Source of the DNA: Silene conica
Taxonomy: Eukaryota; Streptophyta; Magnoliopsida; Caryophyllales; Caryophyllaceae
Direction: 5' to 3'
DNA length: 64,000 bases
Assembly: GCA_029255685.2 (NCBI GenBank)
Contig: CM055315.2
Location: 76,971,681 to 77,035,680 of the forward strand
Shown here: positions 43,451-55,599 of the stretch, piece by piece
How positions within the stretch are numbered: position 1 is the stretch's first letter
Layout: every line of letters begins with the position of its first letter
Program-made: the position numbers and the translations under genes
Notes under the pieces: model-generated
What the model was told of the DNA's origin: nothing
What the model saw: the letters and a program-made list of their open reading frames with translations, nothing else
The model's database searches: none

Positions 43451-46400
43451 CGACATGGTTATAGTATACTAACACTCTTATAGGGGAAGAATGAGGTAAG
43501 TAATGTGTGAACTGTGGCTAATAATGTTATTGGAAATTATGATTGATATCAGTATGTGAATCGAGCTGGATGGATGCATGTAAATTTCAAGAATATGGAT
43601 GTGTAATTGTTAAGCAATATTTTAAAAAAAATGATGTGATCGTATGATTTCGGCATTTTGGAATGTTCATACGAATATCTGGTCTTTAAATGACTATCGT
43701 ATTGTATGATTTTGATGTTTAACTCCTTGTAGGGATGATTAATTTTGTTGATCTTATGATTACATTTCATAGTAATCCATGTTTAGTAATATGCAGAATG
43801 TGTGTCCTAAGCCAAGAGTGTAAATAGTTATGTGTTGCGTATATCGTACTTAAAATTTTATGCTTGTACATTCAAATTCGCTATGAGTTAGTCATCAATA
43901 AGGGATACGTAGTTGTCCCTAGTTTATATTTCCATACTTGGATACGCATGTATAACTATCAAGTTACTTAGTTGACCCTATTTTTTTTTAGTTTCGAAAT
44001 CTTTACTGTGTTCTGGATGACGATTAAAGTTGGAATGGGGAATGAATGTTAATATGGTGCAATGTCCATGCTTCAAATGATATGTCAACATGTTTCGGAA
44101 GATGAATGGTTGAGTTTCGATGTAGTAATGTGAAATAGTAACAGAACCAAAATTTTAAATAAATCTTTTAGTTGACAGTGGTCAGATTGTTATTGCACAG
44201 TCCCGTTTTGACCCATCTTTTTGGTAAAAGAAATCATTTAAAACTTGGTTATTGCTTATGCATAATTCCAACTCTACTGTTCAGAATATGCGTTCACGCT
44301 TTCAGATGATAAGCCATGTAAGATCTTAATGAGTCGTTATTTAATTGTGATTCTTGCAAGTTGCCTAATTTTCTGTTGAATTGATGTAAAGTTCTTCTCC
44401 AGACCGAATGAGTTATAAAAAAATTGTATTAAATAATTCCCTTGAAATATGCATTCGATTCTTTTCCTATGATTAGCTGGTCCTTTATATTTTCACAAAA
44501 CTATAATCGCTCACACGTTAGATAAACTGTTATTTAATTATGATTTGGTAAGTTGCTGCATAATATTTAATTGGTGAACTTATGAGATATGTAAGTTCAT
44601 ATAAAAGTTTAATCGAATGTGAAATATGTGATGTGACCACGTGATATCCTGATATGGCATTAGTAACATGAATAGTAGGCATATGGTATGAGTATGAACC
44701 TCACTACGTGATAGCGTAACCTTGTTTATTTCGTCAAGTCTAACATAGAATCGTTCCAATTATATGTCTAATATTACGATCTCAAAATGAATATGTGCTG
44801 CTCGTATGTGATGTTAAAAGATGTTTATCTGAGAAGAGTTTTGCCAAGTGGCAGAATGAAATTTAACTGGTAAGCTTATTAGCATAATATAGCAATCTAA
44901 TGGTTATACGTAATTGTGATTATATGAACAATGTGAATCTAGTTGATGTTTTTTCGTATATTGATGGTTTATCTCTGTCTAGTCCCCTGTGATTATAGTC
45001 TTTATAACTTCTTCAAGTATATTGTTATACCATACAGTGAATTGCATAATGTTATACTTAGAATCTGATCACGATGTGTTGATCCAATCATTAATTGTTT
45101 GACATATGATTTATGGAAGTACTAGTTGGTGAATTCGCTTACTTTTATCGTTAAATTTTGTTTCCATAATTCATGAACTACAAGAACAATGTTTAGTAAA
45201 GGGAGTCAGGATGTCTCCGTGTAGTCTTGTTTCGATCTATAACTTGTAAAATTGTTTTGGATTCGTGTTTATAAATTGTCACAATGTTTCAAACGTTTCA
45301 AAAATATTTTCAAAAGTGATAAACCATGATAAAGCTTGATGTTTGATAATTATGGTGATTGTTGGCCATATGACAATGCTGTAGCTATGTGTCGATGAAA
45401 TCCTATTGGAATGTTTAATTGTTGCACATTGTATAAAACTCTTATTTTGCAAGTCGTATCTAGTAATAGTTTCATGATAAATGATGTAATGTGAGTGGAC
45501 GGGAAATGTACCTAAGTGATTTTGTTAACTTATTGATATCTGCGAATGTCAAACGGTCTTGTGAGTGTATGATTTGCGAAGTATGTCAATGTTCCATGTT
45601 TAATTACGTAACTAGTTTTGCTCTATGTCCTTTCCGAAAATATGATTTTGCTTCTATAACATGATTACGAGCATGAAACATTTTAATTTGTCAAGTATGA
45701 ACTATGGGTTTCTTGATTGTTTACATTGTTGTAAATATATTAAATTTGTGATAAAATTTCAAAGGTATGTAAGTGTTAGCTACCCTGATTCTGCTTTACT
45801 GCGTAACACGATTCTACCGATCCTAATAATCTTATTATTGTTTGGGGTTATTTGTTTATGTGTTAATTGTTATCGTTGTAAAATATGCGATGAAAGTTAT
45901 GAACTTTGATGTACTACTATATATGACTAGTTATTATATTATTACTCCGGTTATACAATTTATTGTTTGTGAGATGGGTTGGTTCAGTTTGTGTTTTTGG
46001 GTGCCCGACTGAATGGATTTGCTATTGTTGGTGAATTAGTTTATTGTCTGGGAAGTGCACATGTAATTGTAGAATAAATGTTGGATTTGAGGTCTTTCAT
46101 CAATTGGATAGAAGGTGGATCATTGGTATATGTATAGATTATAATGGCGTTATTTGGATGGATAACGATGGATAGTTTTGGTGGTTGTTATGACAAAATT
46201 ATGCACTTTGAGAATAGTTTGTGTGTTTTGTGTTTTATGTCGTCATTTTCTTTGACCGGACCCGTGGGTTAGTAGCTTGGAGTCTTGTACTCAAAGTGTT
46301 GAGCACGGTTCTTGGAACCTTTGACAATATCGATATTGAAATTGAGATGGAAACTGGTTACTGATATTGAATTATGAGTTATTAGGCCGCTGTGCCATAT

Positions 46401-47288
46401 TGTGTTTACGGTCCGGAGTGACCATTGTTACTGAGTTATAATCTTTGAGTTGAAATCCATATTGAGATGGAAATATTGTTTCGCAGTTTTATCTGCCAGT
46501 TCACTCACCCCTTGTCTTTGGTCTTCTATTCGAAGATGAGTGCGATACTTGGTTACTTGGAGTTAGATGGTATGAGATAAAGTAATGAGTAAGACGAATT
46601 AATGAGCTGAGAATTATGTAATGAGGTTACGGGGACGTAACCGTGTTTTAAGGAGGATAGGATTGTAAAATCTTTTGATTTATGATATGGCTAGTTGTTA
46701 GGACTGGGCTAATTTGGTATGTCGTGATTGTTTGAATACACTTGATAATTTACTTCTGTATGCAGTTTATTGTGGTTCATGATATATCATTTAATTTAGT
46801 TATACGTTAAACTTTGGGGACAAAGTTTTCTTAACGAGGGTAGAATGTAACATTTCGTGTTTTAAAGTACCTTTATTAGTTACGACGTTATGTGGTATCA
46901 CTTTTGGTGTTCGTTACGTGCTTTGCAAACAGTTTCTTGATCATGGGATGGTGAACTTCGGGACGAAGTTCATTTTAAGGAGGGAAGACTGTAATACTCT
47001 GTATTTCATTGTATTTTATTTTATTATTTAGTCATCATACTTGTGTGTTGGGACGGAATTATCGAATAGGTGATATGTTATATGTTACATAAATATTTAA
47101 TATACCCCGAATAATTTGGTAACGACGCTTACTTTTATAAATGTCGAAGGGTAGGTTCTACGCTTTAATACTCGTTAATTGATTTCACCGTGTCTTGTCG
47201 TGTGTTGTTGACTTCTATTCTTTGTGGGAGTTTATGTGCGTGAGTATGGGTGAACTTTGGGACGAAGTTCATTTTAAGGGGGAAAGAC
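43164..47288 (+). other. Second LARD interior, no coding potential seen
   Basis: Primer site, TA microsatellite, then AT-rich sequence. The open frame at 45661-45909 has an ATG but no recognisable feature. The last 500 bp contain three copies of a polypurine-tract-like unit (see findings). PPT AAGGGGGAAAGAC precedes the 3' LTR. Confidence 0.7.
43373..43449. repeat. (TA)n microsatellite
   Basis: About 75 bp of TA, briefly interrupted by CATACA, in the LARD interior. Confidence 0.95.
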
Positions 47289-48780
47289 TGTAATATCTCG
47301 ATATTTAAGTTACGTTAGCTATATTATATTTACGCTATATTGTTATATTTACGTTATATTTAAGTATTTTGCTATACGATATGTGTTGCTTAAGTAGCTT
47401 GTATGTTATGTTGATGTGGGGGTTTGATCTCGTGACCATTGGCACCTAGTATGGGCCTCGTTTTGTGTGCCACACGACAGCCCATATCTAGTAAACACAC
47501 TAATACCTAATTGTTACAGCAGCCTGCCGTCATATTTAAGCTATCTTTCAAACCTAATCTACCCTATCAATCATACAAACACTACTCATACTTATAGCCG
47601 ACATATCATAATTTGAGAGGGTGGTGGTCACGGTGGACTTAGGGTGGTCAGGGCGCGTCGATCTGGGTCAGAAGGAGGTATGCTCAACACGTTTTTTTCT
47701 CTTTTCCTTGTGGCTGTCGTGTTTTGTAGGCATAATACAGCCTTGTATATGGTGTCGTTGGGGTCTGTTTTTCATATAAATATGATCTATGATATTGAGA
47801 GTCGTGTCCTGGCTAAAGTCTCGCCTTTGTCAACCACCTAGGGTCACTGGGTGCGGAGTTTTATATCGCTTGTCACGACAGTGTCTCTGTTTTTGTCATC
47901 AAGTCTGAATATTCATGGTTTTTACAAACGCCTTCAATGTTTATCTCGTGTTGCGTGCGTAAGGGAGAAAGGGTAGTAGGTCTGGGAGTGGTCAAGGGAG
48001 TAGAGTGGTGGTCGTCGTGGTGGTTACCAGTGGCTGTGTCGGGTTTGAAGGGAGTCTTCGTTTCCCCCTGTTGGTCGTGGTCTCAGTTTATGCAATTACA
48101 GAGGGTGTTTGGGGGTGGTATCACCGGTGACTCGGGGGAGGTCAACGCGGTGGTACTACCGTGGGTGTAGTGTCTGGTGTCAGGGTGGTTTCTGGTGGTT
48201 GAGTCAGGTGGTGGTAGGGGTTGTGTAGGCGTCGGGAGGCTTTCGAAAACAGCCTGTTCAGGTGGCTGGGTAACGAACCAGGCCGGTTCTGGCCCCTGGT
48301 TCACCTCACCGGCGGCCGACGAAGGGGCTGCTGGTGGTCGCGAGGGAAGTGTGCGGTTCAGGGTTCGGGTTGCTGGTGGTGGCTGGTGGTAGTAGGGACG
48401 TGTCGCGGTGGTGAGGGGGTTGTTGTTACGCGGGTTAGAGAGTCGTAAGGTCGGGCTGTTTTTAAGCACTTTGTTTGTTTTATCATTAACATCATTTAAG
48501 TTAATTATTATTATTAATATTATTAGTATTATTATTGTTATTATTGTTTTATTATTATTACTATTGTTATTAGTATTACTATTGTTGTTAGTAACTTGTT
48601 GTTTCGGTTGGGTTTATGTTTTGTGCTAGTATGATGTTGAGTCGGGAATTTATTTGGGTTTCCTTTTTAAGAAATTTCCTTATTGGGAAAGTTTCCATTT
48701 TGGGAAAGTTTCCGCTTTTAGAAGTTATTATTTTGGTATGTGTAAGAGAAATAGAAGGACTTGGTAAGGATTTTTAATTC

Positions 48781-48854
<74 letters not shown>

Positions 48855-49600
48855 GTGATGGTTTTCGCGTTGAACACTTCTAGTAGCAGCTGTTCTTTTG
48901 ACGTTACCTTCTGCAGTTTTGAGGTAGGGGATATTTATGTCTGCGGTTGTGTTATGACACGAGGTTATATATTGTATTATTGATATATTTGATTATGAGT
49001 TCATTGTGATTGATTGATTATTATTGATTATTGTGGAGAACAGGGCTTGTGAATTGGGGCTTGTGATAAGGGTCTTGTGATACGGGACTTGTGATATGGC
49101 CATGGTGGGTGTGGTGTGATGGAAGTTATGATGTGGTGGAAGGTGTGGTGTGATGGAAGGGATGGTGTGATGGAGGTGAAGTGGTTGACTGAACGGTGTG
49201 GAGATGGAATGAAGTTATTGTATGTTCATTTATGTTTTGTTGATATTTTTCCTACTCAACCTCGTGGTTGACCCTGTGTATTCGTGTGACACCTACGATG
49301 ATCCGGAATGGGGAGTAGATTCTACAGGAAAGAGACAGATGAGCTAGGAGCTGGGACGGGAATGTGAGATGCAGATTTGGGACCGACTTAGAATTATATC
49401 ACTTATAGATTAATCATCAGTTGTACTTTTATTCGGTTGCGTAGTTTGTAAAACAAAGTTTAAATCTAATCAGTTTTTATATAAAGCACTTTGGTTTCAT
49501 TTACTTTGTTATTCACTTCCTCGGACATTCCGAGATGGTATCAGCTCTGTTTACTGAGGATGTCTTGCTAAAGGCTCCTTAAATAAATGGGGGTGTTACA
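47289..49600 (+). repeat. 3' LTR of second LARD
   Basis: 2,312 bp, longer than the 5' copy mainly because of a TA expansion (about 48781-48851) and a GTTATATTTACG duplication near its start. Confidence 0.92.
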
Positions 49601-49670
49601 GAAATTGTCAATTTTGAAGGTTATTATCTACGTTTTTTTTTCCATTTGGCGCGAAAATAATTGTTTCCAA

Positions 49671-51180
49671 ATTCGCACAATAACTACTCCTTAAATTGTA
49701 AAAAATGTCCGAGAGTAATAAATGGTGATCACAGTTTGAAATACACATCTTATCTATATAATTACTGAATCATTTCAAAAACCCTCGACGCGCCACGTCA
49801 TCAATGCAACTGTGATTTTTTTTTTTAATTCTCTTAGGTGGCTCCCGCAATTTCTTTTATGAATTTCCTAGGAAATAACCGCCTGGAATTCTAAATATAT
49901 ACCTGATATCGTAGTTTAAGAAATATTACGTAACATTTTTTATATAAATTCGTAAACATGAAAGAAAAACTCGTGTAAAATTGCGTAATTCATTTGCACA
50001 ACTATTTTGATTTTACAAAAATAAACCGCAAATTTTACGTAATGATTAGTAGCGGGATTGAATATACCTGTAGATAATTATAAATTTGCATAACTGTTTT
50101 AACATTAAAACGGTTTATGGTATTAAAATTTTAGAACAAACCGCAATTTCATTTATGAATTTCCTGATAAATAACCGTCTGAAATTCTAAATAAATACCT
50201 GATAACGTAGTTTAAGAAATATTACGTAATATTTTTTATATAAATTCATAAACATGAAATTTTAATTTCTGGCAAGAGTATACCCATTAAATATACCGGT
50301 ACATTTTTGCAATCGAAAAAAAGCGACAATACTAAATTTAAAAACAAAATTGAGTAAAGTTAAAAAATTCCAATAAATAATTACAATACACAATACATCG
50401 ATATATTATATTGATGTTCTTAAAAGTATACCGGTTAAATATACCCGTGCATTTTTGCAATCGAAAAAAAAGCGACAATACTAAATTAAAAAACAATAAA
50501 AATAACATGATATTAATATAACAACCAATAATAGTGTACAAATTTATATATTTTGCGAAATCAAATCATAAACATAACGGTACAAAATAAACCTTGAAAT
50601 AACATCTATATCGATTTAAAAAAAAAACAATAAAAAAATGGATATATATCTAAATACCATTATTATTATCATGTGCATTTTAACGTATTATCAATATAAT
50701 AGAAATTGAATGCACAATATTCACGTATTATTGACACTATTCGGTAATATTAATTATCCACCATATCTTTTCTAAAAATATACCCGTGCAATTTTGCACG
50801 GGTTTAACACTAGTTCATTCAGAAGTCAAATGACTATCTTTCAAGTCACGTTGGAATAACGTGAAAACTTCGATAAATACTCGAATCTTATATCTTTTTG
50901 AGTTTTTTAGGCAGCTGAGAATCATTTTATGGCATACGGATCCTTTATAAATGGTCTCCAAATTCGCACAGTAACTACTCCTTAAATTTTACAAATGTCC
51001 GAGATTAGAAAAATGTGTGTACGGCTTGAAATAAATACACATTTAGAAGTCATTTGACTATCATTCGAGTCACGTTGGAATAACCGGAAAACTTTGATAA
51101 ATATTCAAAACTAATTTCTTTTTGAGTTTTTTGAGCAACTGCAATCATTATTTTATGGCATACGGACCCTATTTAAATGG
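49671..51180. repeat. Tandem duplication, ~225-bp unit, first copy split by a Helitron
   Basis: Copy a: 49671-49747 plus 50814-50958. Copy b: about 50959-51180. Both read CCAAATTCGCACA...AACTACTCCTTAAATT, then AAGTCA...GACTATC, CACGTTGGAATAAC, TTTTTGAGTTTTTT and TATGGCATACGGA. Confidence 0.8.
49748..50813 (+). mobile_element. Helitron, non-autonomous, 1,066 bp
   Basis: 5' end TCTTATCTATATAATTAC at 49748 after A; 3' end hairpin CCCGTGCAATTTTGCACGGG (50783-50802) and CTAG (50810-50813) before T. The other copy of the tandem duplication has the uninterrupted sequence, confirming insertion between A and T. AT-rich, no gene; two internal copies of a CCTGATA(A/T)CGTAGTTTAAGAAATATTACG segment (49898 and 50199). 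Confidence 0.88.
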
Positions 51181-51299
51181 TCAACAAAAATATTTAGCTC
51201 AGAAAATTTATACCGTAACAAAACTCGAAAGTTGTAATAACACTCAAAATCATAAAAGTAATTGTACAGTTATGTTACCCATGTACGTCTGGTTATATG

Positions 51300-51607
51300 A
51301 GAGCAATAGCAATAGAAGTTTTTATTCTTGGGTTTGTAAATAAGAACTTCAAAAATAAAGTTCTTCTATTGTGAGTCACATTGGGTTTGTTAAAATAAGA
51401 ACTTGGTTCTTATTTAAGAACCAAGTTCTTTGTTGGTTTCAAGAAATAAAAAAAGTGTATGAAGATAATATAATTAATAGTGGGTCCTAATTAAGAATTA
51501 AGTAAAGTTCTTCTATTGTGATGTGAAGTTCTTAAATTTAGTAATTTGTGAAAATAGCTTGAAAATAGCAAGAACTTTATAAGAAGTTCTACTATTGCTA
51601 TTGCTCT
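51300..51607. mobile_element. MITE with AGAGCAATAGCAATAG termini
   Basis: The left end AGAGCAATAGCAATAGAAG and right end CTACTATTGCTATTGCTCT are inverted repeats; the interior is built of AAGTTCTT and its inverse. hAT-like by look; duplication not resolved. Confidence 0.7.
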
Positions 51608-51718
51608 AATCTACTCGATCCTTTTAAGTCCAAATTCATTTATCCAAACAAAGCTTTGAAGTTTTTTTATTGTGTTTTTAATTAGTCCACAATTACTCCT
51701 AATTACGCACTACGCACC

Positions 51719-52196
51719 TAGGTAGCACGGACACTTCTCCTAATGAGCCGTACCGTGTCCGACACCGTGTCCGACACCGACACTCCACGGACACACGTCG
51801 AAACGTATCCGACACCTAAACAGTCGTGTCTAACTTTCTATATTTATTTGGGCACGTGTCCGACGTGTGTCCATGGTATTTGAGCCGTGTCCGTCGCGTG
51901 TCCACGATATTTGGTTATCATTTGCGGTGGATGATGTTCTTGAGATGAGAAATGCGTTATCGAAAGAGATCAATTAGAATATTGATTCGGATGAGGAATG
52001 AAAATAAATTTATTATCAATGACAAGTTTTACATTCACTTATTTAAAATTAATATCAACTACTTTTACAAAAATAAAATAAAAATTTTATAACTATAAAA
52101 TGTATATTTTATTAAATTTAAATGCCGTGTCCCGTGTCCTAAATTTCATAACATGCCGTGTCCCGTGTCCCGTGTCCGTGTCGTGGTGTTACCTAG
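51719..52196. mobile_element. MITE with GTGTCC-rich subterminal repeats
   Basis: Ends AGGTAGCACGGACAC and GTGTCGTGGTGTTACCT are inverted. Many GTGTCC/GTGTCCGACAC units lie just inside both ends, with AT-rich centre. Superfamily not assigned. Confidence 0.65.
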
Positions 52197-52206
52197 CTAC
52201 GCACTA

Positions 52207-52464
52207 CTCCCTCCATTTTTATCCAAGTGATACATAAGGTTTTTGTACACTATTCATAAGTTAAGCTTCAATTTCAATTTTCTCTCAATACGTAAGAAAA
52301 AATATATTCATGTGGGATCTTGTTTAATTCGTATTTACGAGTACATTGAAAATATATAATTTTTATAATTTTTACAAATACGTAGCTAAAGATATTAAGC
52401 ACGTAAAACGTGCGTTGACAAACGTGCAAAAAAAAATATATCACTTGGATAAAAATGGAGGGGG
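52207..52464. mobile_element. Stowaway MITE, 258 bp
   Basis: CTCCCTCCATTTTTATCCAAG and CTTGGATAAAAATGGAGGGGG are inverted termini, flanked by TA (52205-52206, 52465-52466). Confidence 0.88.
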
Positions 52465-52950
52465 TAGTGAGCTACGTACGTACGATTTATAAAACATATT
52501 TAATTTGTCTATTGTTGACAAATGATGTGATCTCCACTATATATGAGCTTTGAAGAAAGCATGCATTGGCAGCCATTTTAGCACCAAAAGTCTATCCACT
52601 CATAATCTAGGATGCCGTATGTGTATTGTTTATCAACGGATAACACAAATCCTCAGAAGCGACAATTTTTTTTTATCTTATTTATTAATTTAGGTATTAT
52701 TTAATCCCTTTTCAACTTAGCTAAATATGTCTGCTTTTAACGAGATTTACTGAACAAATAAACAGCGAAATTTACAATTTAGCTACTAATAATTTAACAA
52801 TTGATCAAAACTTAGTCGTTAAATATAGTAGTATTTACTTATTGACTAATAATGTTGAGACAAAAGTATATCTAATCCATATTATGAAGAGCAAATTAAA
52901 GTGTTAGATAATTATGTCATTATTATAGAGATTAAATAAAGTACCGAAGA

Positions 52951-53048
52951 TATCTCGATCTAGTGGTTAAGATAGACATGTTGTGGACAATAGGTCCCAT
53001 GATTGAATCCCCATGAAATTTATCATCCATTCATTGTGTGTAGCCGTG
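52951..53048 (+). mobile_element. tRNA-derived SINE-like sequence, degenerate
   Basis: TAGTGGTTAAGA (52961-52972) resembles a pol III A box, and GATTGAATCCC (53001-53011) a B box, with tRNA-like spacing. No A-tail or duplication is evident; a related AAATCCCCATAAAATTATCATCCATTC piece lies at 53645 beyond the MITE. Confidence 0.45.
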
Positions 53049-53613
53049 TAGGGATGTCAATGGGTGAGATATGGATGGGGTGGAGCCATCCATATCCATA
53101 TCCATTTAATTTGTGTTATCCATATCTATATCCACCGGGTGGAGTGGGCACCCGTTGGATATTTTCACGCTCATAAATTTAAAGGTGATATATAAAAATG
53201 TACACCTAAGACGATAAAATTTAAAGCGTACATTACCAAACAATTCAAGATTATATAATTTTTTAAGAAAATTGAACATAATTTTAAATCGTGTTTACCG
53301 GTCTTACAGTTTTATAACTTACAACTGCGAAATTAATCTGCACAAATTTTACACACCCATAAACAAAAAAAGCAACAAAACAGTAGTGAGTAGGCTTTAA
53401 CTTTATTTTAAAAGAACTTACAAATTGAAAGTATTTTTTTAATCAAAATATTTATTAATATTTTTTAAGAAAAATAATTGTACTTATTAATTTCGGATAT
53501 CCATCGGGTGATTAAGCCGGTGATAGAACATGATCCATACCCCATCCATATCTCACCCATTTAATTTCAGGTGAATGGTTAACCACAGGGTTAGGGTGAG
53601 ATGGTCATCCCTA
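53049..53613. mobile_element. hAT-like MITE, TAGGGATG...CATCCCTA
   Basis: Terminal TAGGGATG and CATCCCTA are inverted; subterminal GTGAGATATGGATGG and CCATCCATATCTCAC also pair. Flanking octamers AGCCGTG(T) and AATTGTGT agree only partly. No gene inside. Confidence 0.65.
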
Positions 53614-53853
53614 ATTGTGTGGTCTACGAAGGAGATCAAAATCATCAAATCCCCATAAAATTATCATCCATTCATTGGATACTTCATTTTAATTCACTAT
53701 CCATTCATTGTGTGGTCAGAGATGATAAAATTCATCGTCTTCTCCATAGCCACGCATTACAACCCAATGTGTCCTCATTGTCGGCTGATGAATTTTGATA
53801 CTGATACTTCATCTTAACTAATTGTCAACGACAAGTAAGTCGATAAGAGATAA

Positions 53854-53859
53854 TTTATT
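53854..53859 (-). terminator. Possible polyadenylation signal of the RIP gene
   Basis: AATAAA on the minus strand about 190 bp beyond the RIP stop codon. It is the nearest canonical signal; plant signals are often loose. Confidence 0.35.
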
Positions 53860-54049
53860 CATGATACAACAACTTTACATGCAACTTATTTAAAATACAA
53901 CGTGAACATGATAGGGTAAGATAGACCAACTCTATACTCATGTATCCATGTAAGTGATATATTTACACTTCTTTTATATCTCTCTCACAAAAAAAAGTGT
54001 AAACATATTAACGACACATATTGAGAGAGCAGGATACTTGGACCATATA

Positions 54050-54937
54050 TCACATAAACTTACTCAAGGCATCATCAACTTCATTAATATCGTCATTATT
54101 GTCGAAAATACCCTCCACCGAAGGACGATTGGTTTTAAACTTAAGGAGGCCAACTTGTGGCTTGATATCACTCCACGTCGGAAAATTGGGAGATTTCACA
54201 GGTTTACAACCAGGACTCGAGTTATGAATTAACTCAGAAAAGGATCCCCAATTAGTCTCTAACTTAATAAAAGTAGCATCCGGCAAGAAAGTCATCTCCG
54301 GCTTTGTTCCCTGTTTCAACACAATCTCCGATATATATTTAAAACGGGTCGCCTCAGCCACCATTTGAATAACCATGAGGGCGAACTTTGCCAAGTCCTG
54401 TCTAGACTTGCTGTAATCTGCCCCGTTGACAATATCCATCAAGGGTGACAAATTCTCAACACCCAGTCTAAAATTAGCCCTATCAACACCCGCAACTCTT
54501 TCAAGATCGCCATAAGACACCCCATACGGTAGGTCCGGTGATCTTATGGTTGCATCGGGAAATAGTTGAGTCCGCTCTAAGGGAGTTAACTCGTTGGCCA
54601 CGAAATTGGCACGAATTTTCCCTCCTACCACGTCTTGGTAACCCACGTAGTAGACGTTGGATTTTCGGAAGGCGACCGTGATGGCTACTTTTTTCTTGTT
54701 GATTATTTTAACCAAAATGAATGTGGGCGGGATTGGCGGGTCGGATGTGGATGGTATACTGCAAACCGTGGTCGCACCGAGTTCTTTTCGTAAGGAAGCC
54801 ATAAGCTGCCCGTATTGTTGAACCTTACTAAAGTCCCAAGTTAGTGTCTTGAATTGTGCCTCCGATGTTGGTAAAGTAAGAGTAATCGTGCACACGATCA
54901 TGCACGCAGACGCAATTGTCCTTAGTAACATCTTCAT
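54050..54937 (-). CDS. Type 1 ribosome-inactivating protein (rRNA N-glycosidase)
   Basis: A single-exon frame of 295 residues, ATG at 54937, stop at 54050-54052. Residues 1-27 form a secretion signal (hydrophobic stretch, cleavage near SEA/QF). The RIP fold follows. The expected catalytic residues are all present: Tyr96 in YYVGY, Tyr142 in GVSYGDLERVAG, Glu195 and Arg198 in EATRF, Trp230 in NWGSF. By family knowledge the enzyme removes one adenine from the sarcin-ricin loop of large rRNA; in plants it is stored in vacuole or cell wall as defence. DIKPQVGLLKF (258-268) marks the usual end of the domain; the last ~27 acidic residues look like a C-terminal propeptide. No lectin chain, so type 1. 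No break seen; neighbours are only transposon debris. The family is certain; the named protein is not. Confidence 0.93.
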   Translation of the reverse strand: MKMLLRTIASACMIVCTITLTLPTSEAQFKTLTWDFSKVQQYGQLMASLRKELGATTVCSIPSTSDPPIPPTFILVKIINKKKVAITVAFRKSNVYYVGYQDVVGGKIRANFVANELTPLERTQLFPDATIRSPDLPYGVSYGDLERVAGVDRANFRLGVENLSPLMDIVNGADYSKSRQDLAKFALMVIQMVAEATRFKYISEIVLKQGTKPEMTFLPDATFIKLETNWGSFSELIHNSSPGCKPVKSPNFPTWSDIKPQVGLLKFKTNRPSVEGIFDNNDDINEVDDALSKFM

Positions 54938-55591
54938 GTTTCCGGCTATTCATAATAATCACAAAATTCTCTATCAGACCAACTCACATTAATTAATTAC
55001 CGGATACCGTATAACGTTTGTGGTTTGTTCTTCGAAACAATATATAAAAGGGAGAAAAATAATATCTCGGACTCAAATTCAATACGATCACCATAATCAC
55101 AACAAAATAAAATTATACTTGTTATATTTGTGTGTACCACAAATTAATATTAACCCAAAGTATGTACAATATTTTTAACCCATATTGTTCAATTTTACAT
55201 GGATTAACGGTACGCCGGTGGAATAATACATGAATAAATATGCGAAATTTCAAACCGTGTAATTAGTTATCACTTTAATTAAACAATAGGACGTTTTGGA
55301 AATTGTATTTCAATATATGGTGTACAAACGTACACTAGTCACAACTTACATGTTACAACGAACGACCTTTTATAAAGCCAGAAAATCTATAGTAAGACGG
55401 TTTATTTGTGAGAACATACGAATAGTAGTGAAATAGTGATTGGATAGAAGACGAACCTGTGGTTGTACGAAGAGGGACAAGGAAGAGAGATATATCATAT
55501 ATATCAATATATGTACTTAATTAAATCAGCTTTTTTTTTTTGGGAAGTTTCTAATTCTTTCTGATTTGCAAATGAACATCAATTTACAGCC
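54938..55591 (-). other. RIP gene 5' leader, possibly with one intron
   Basis: Between the candidate TATA box and the ATG, minus strand. CCACAG|GTTCGT near 55457 could be a donor and GAATAG|CCGGAAAC near 54950 an acceptor, giving a leader intron of roughly 500 bp. Without transcripts this is a guess; an unspliced long leader or a nearer promoter is equally open. Confidence 0.3.
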
Positions 55592-55599
55592 TATTTATA
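55592..55599 (-). promoter_or_regulatory. Candidate TATA box of the RIP gene
   Basis: TATAAATA on the minus strand in CTATAAATAGGC, a strong plant TATA match, about 655 bp upstream of the ATG. Confidence 0.4.

Larger units (their letters stand above)
40926..49600 (+). mobile_element. Second non-coding LTR retrotransposon (LARD-like)
   Basis: 8,675 bp with LTRs at 40926-43163 and 47289-49600 and GAAAT on both sides (40921-40925, 49601-49605). The 3' LTR starts TGTAATATCTCG; the 5' copy starts TATAATATCTCG, a G-to-A change in the terminal TG. The primer site TGGTATCAGAGC (43167-43178) fits initiator-Met tRNA. The 4.1-kb interior has no gag or pol motif. Like the other LARD it must rely on proteins of a relative. 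Confidence 0.92.

Noticed and set aside
45661..45909. 82-codon ATG frame in the second LARD
   Set aside because: No recognisable domain and isolated; could be chance in AT-rich DNA.
55592..55599. Treating TATATAAAAGGG at about 55043 (plus) as the RIP promoter
   Set aside because: It is on the opposite strand to the RIP gene; the minus-strand TATAAATA fits direction better, though distance leaves doubt.
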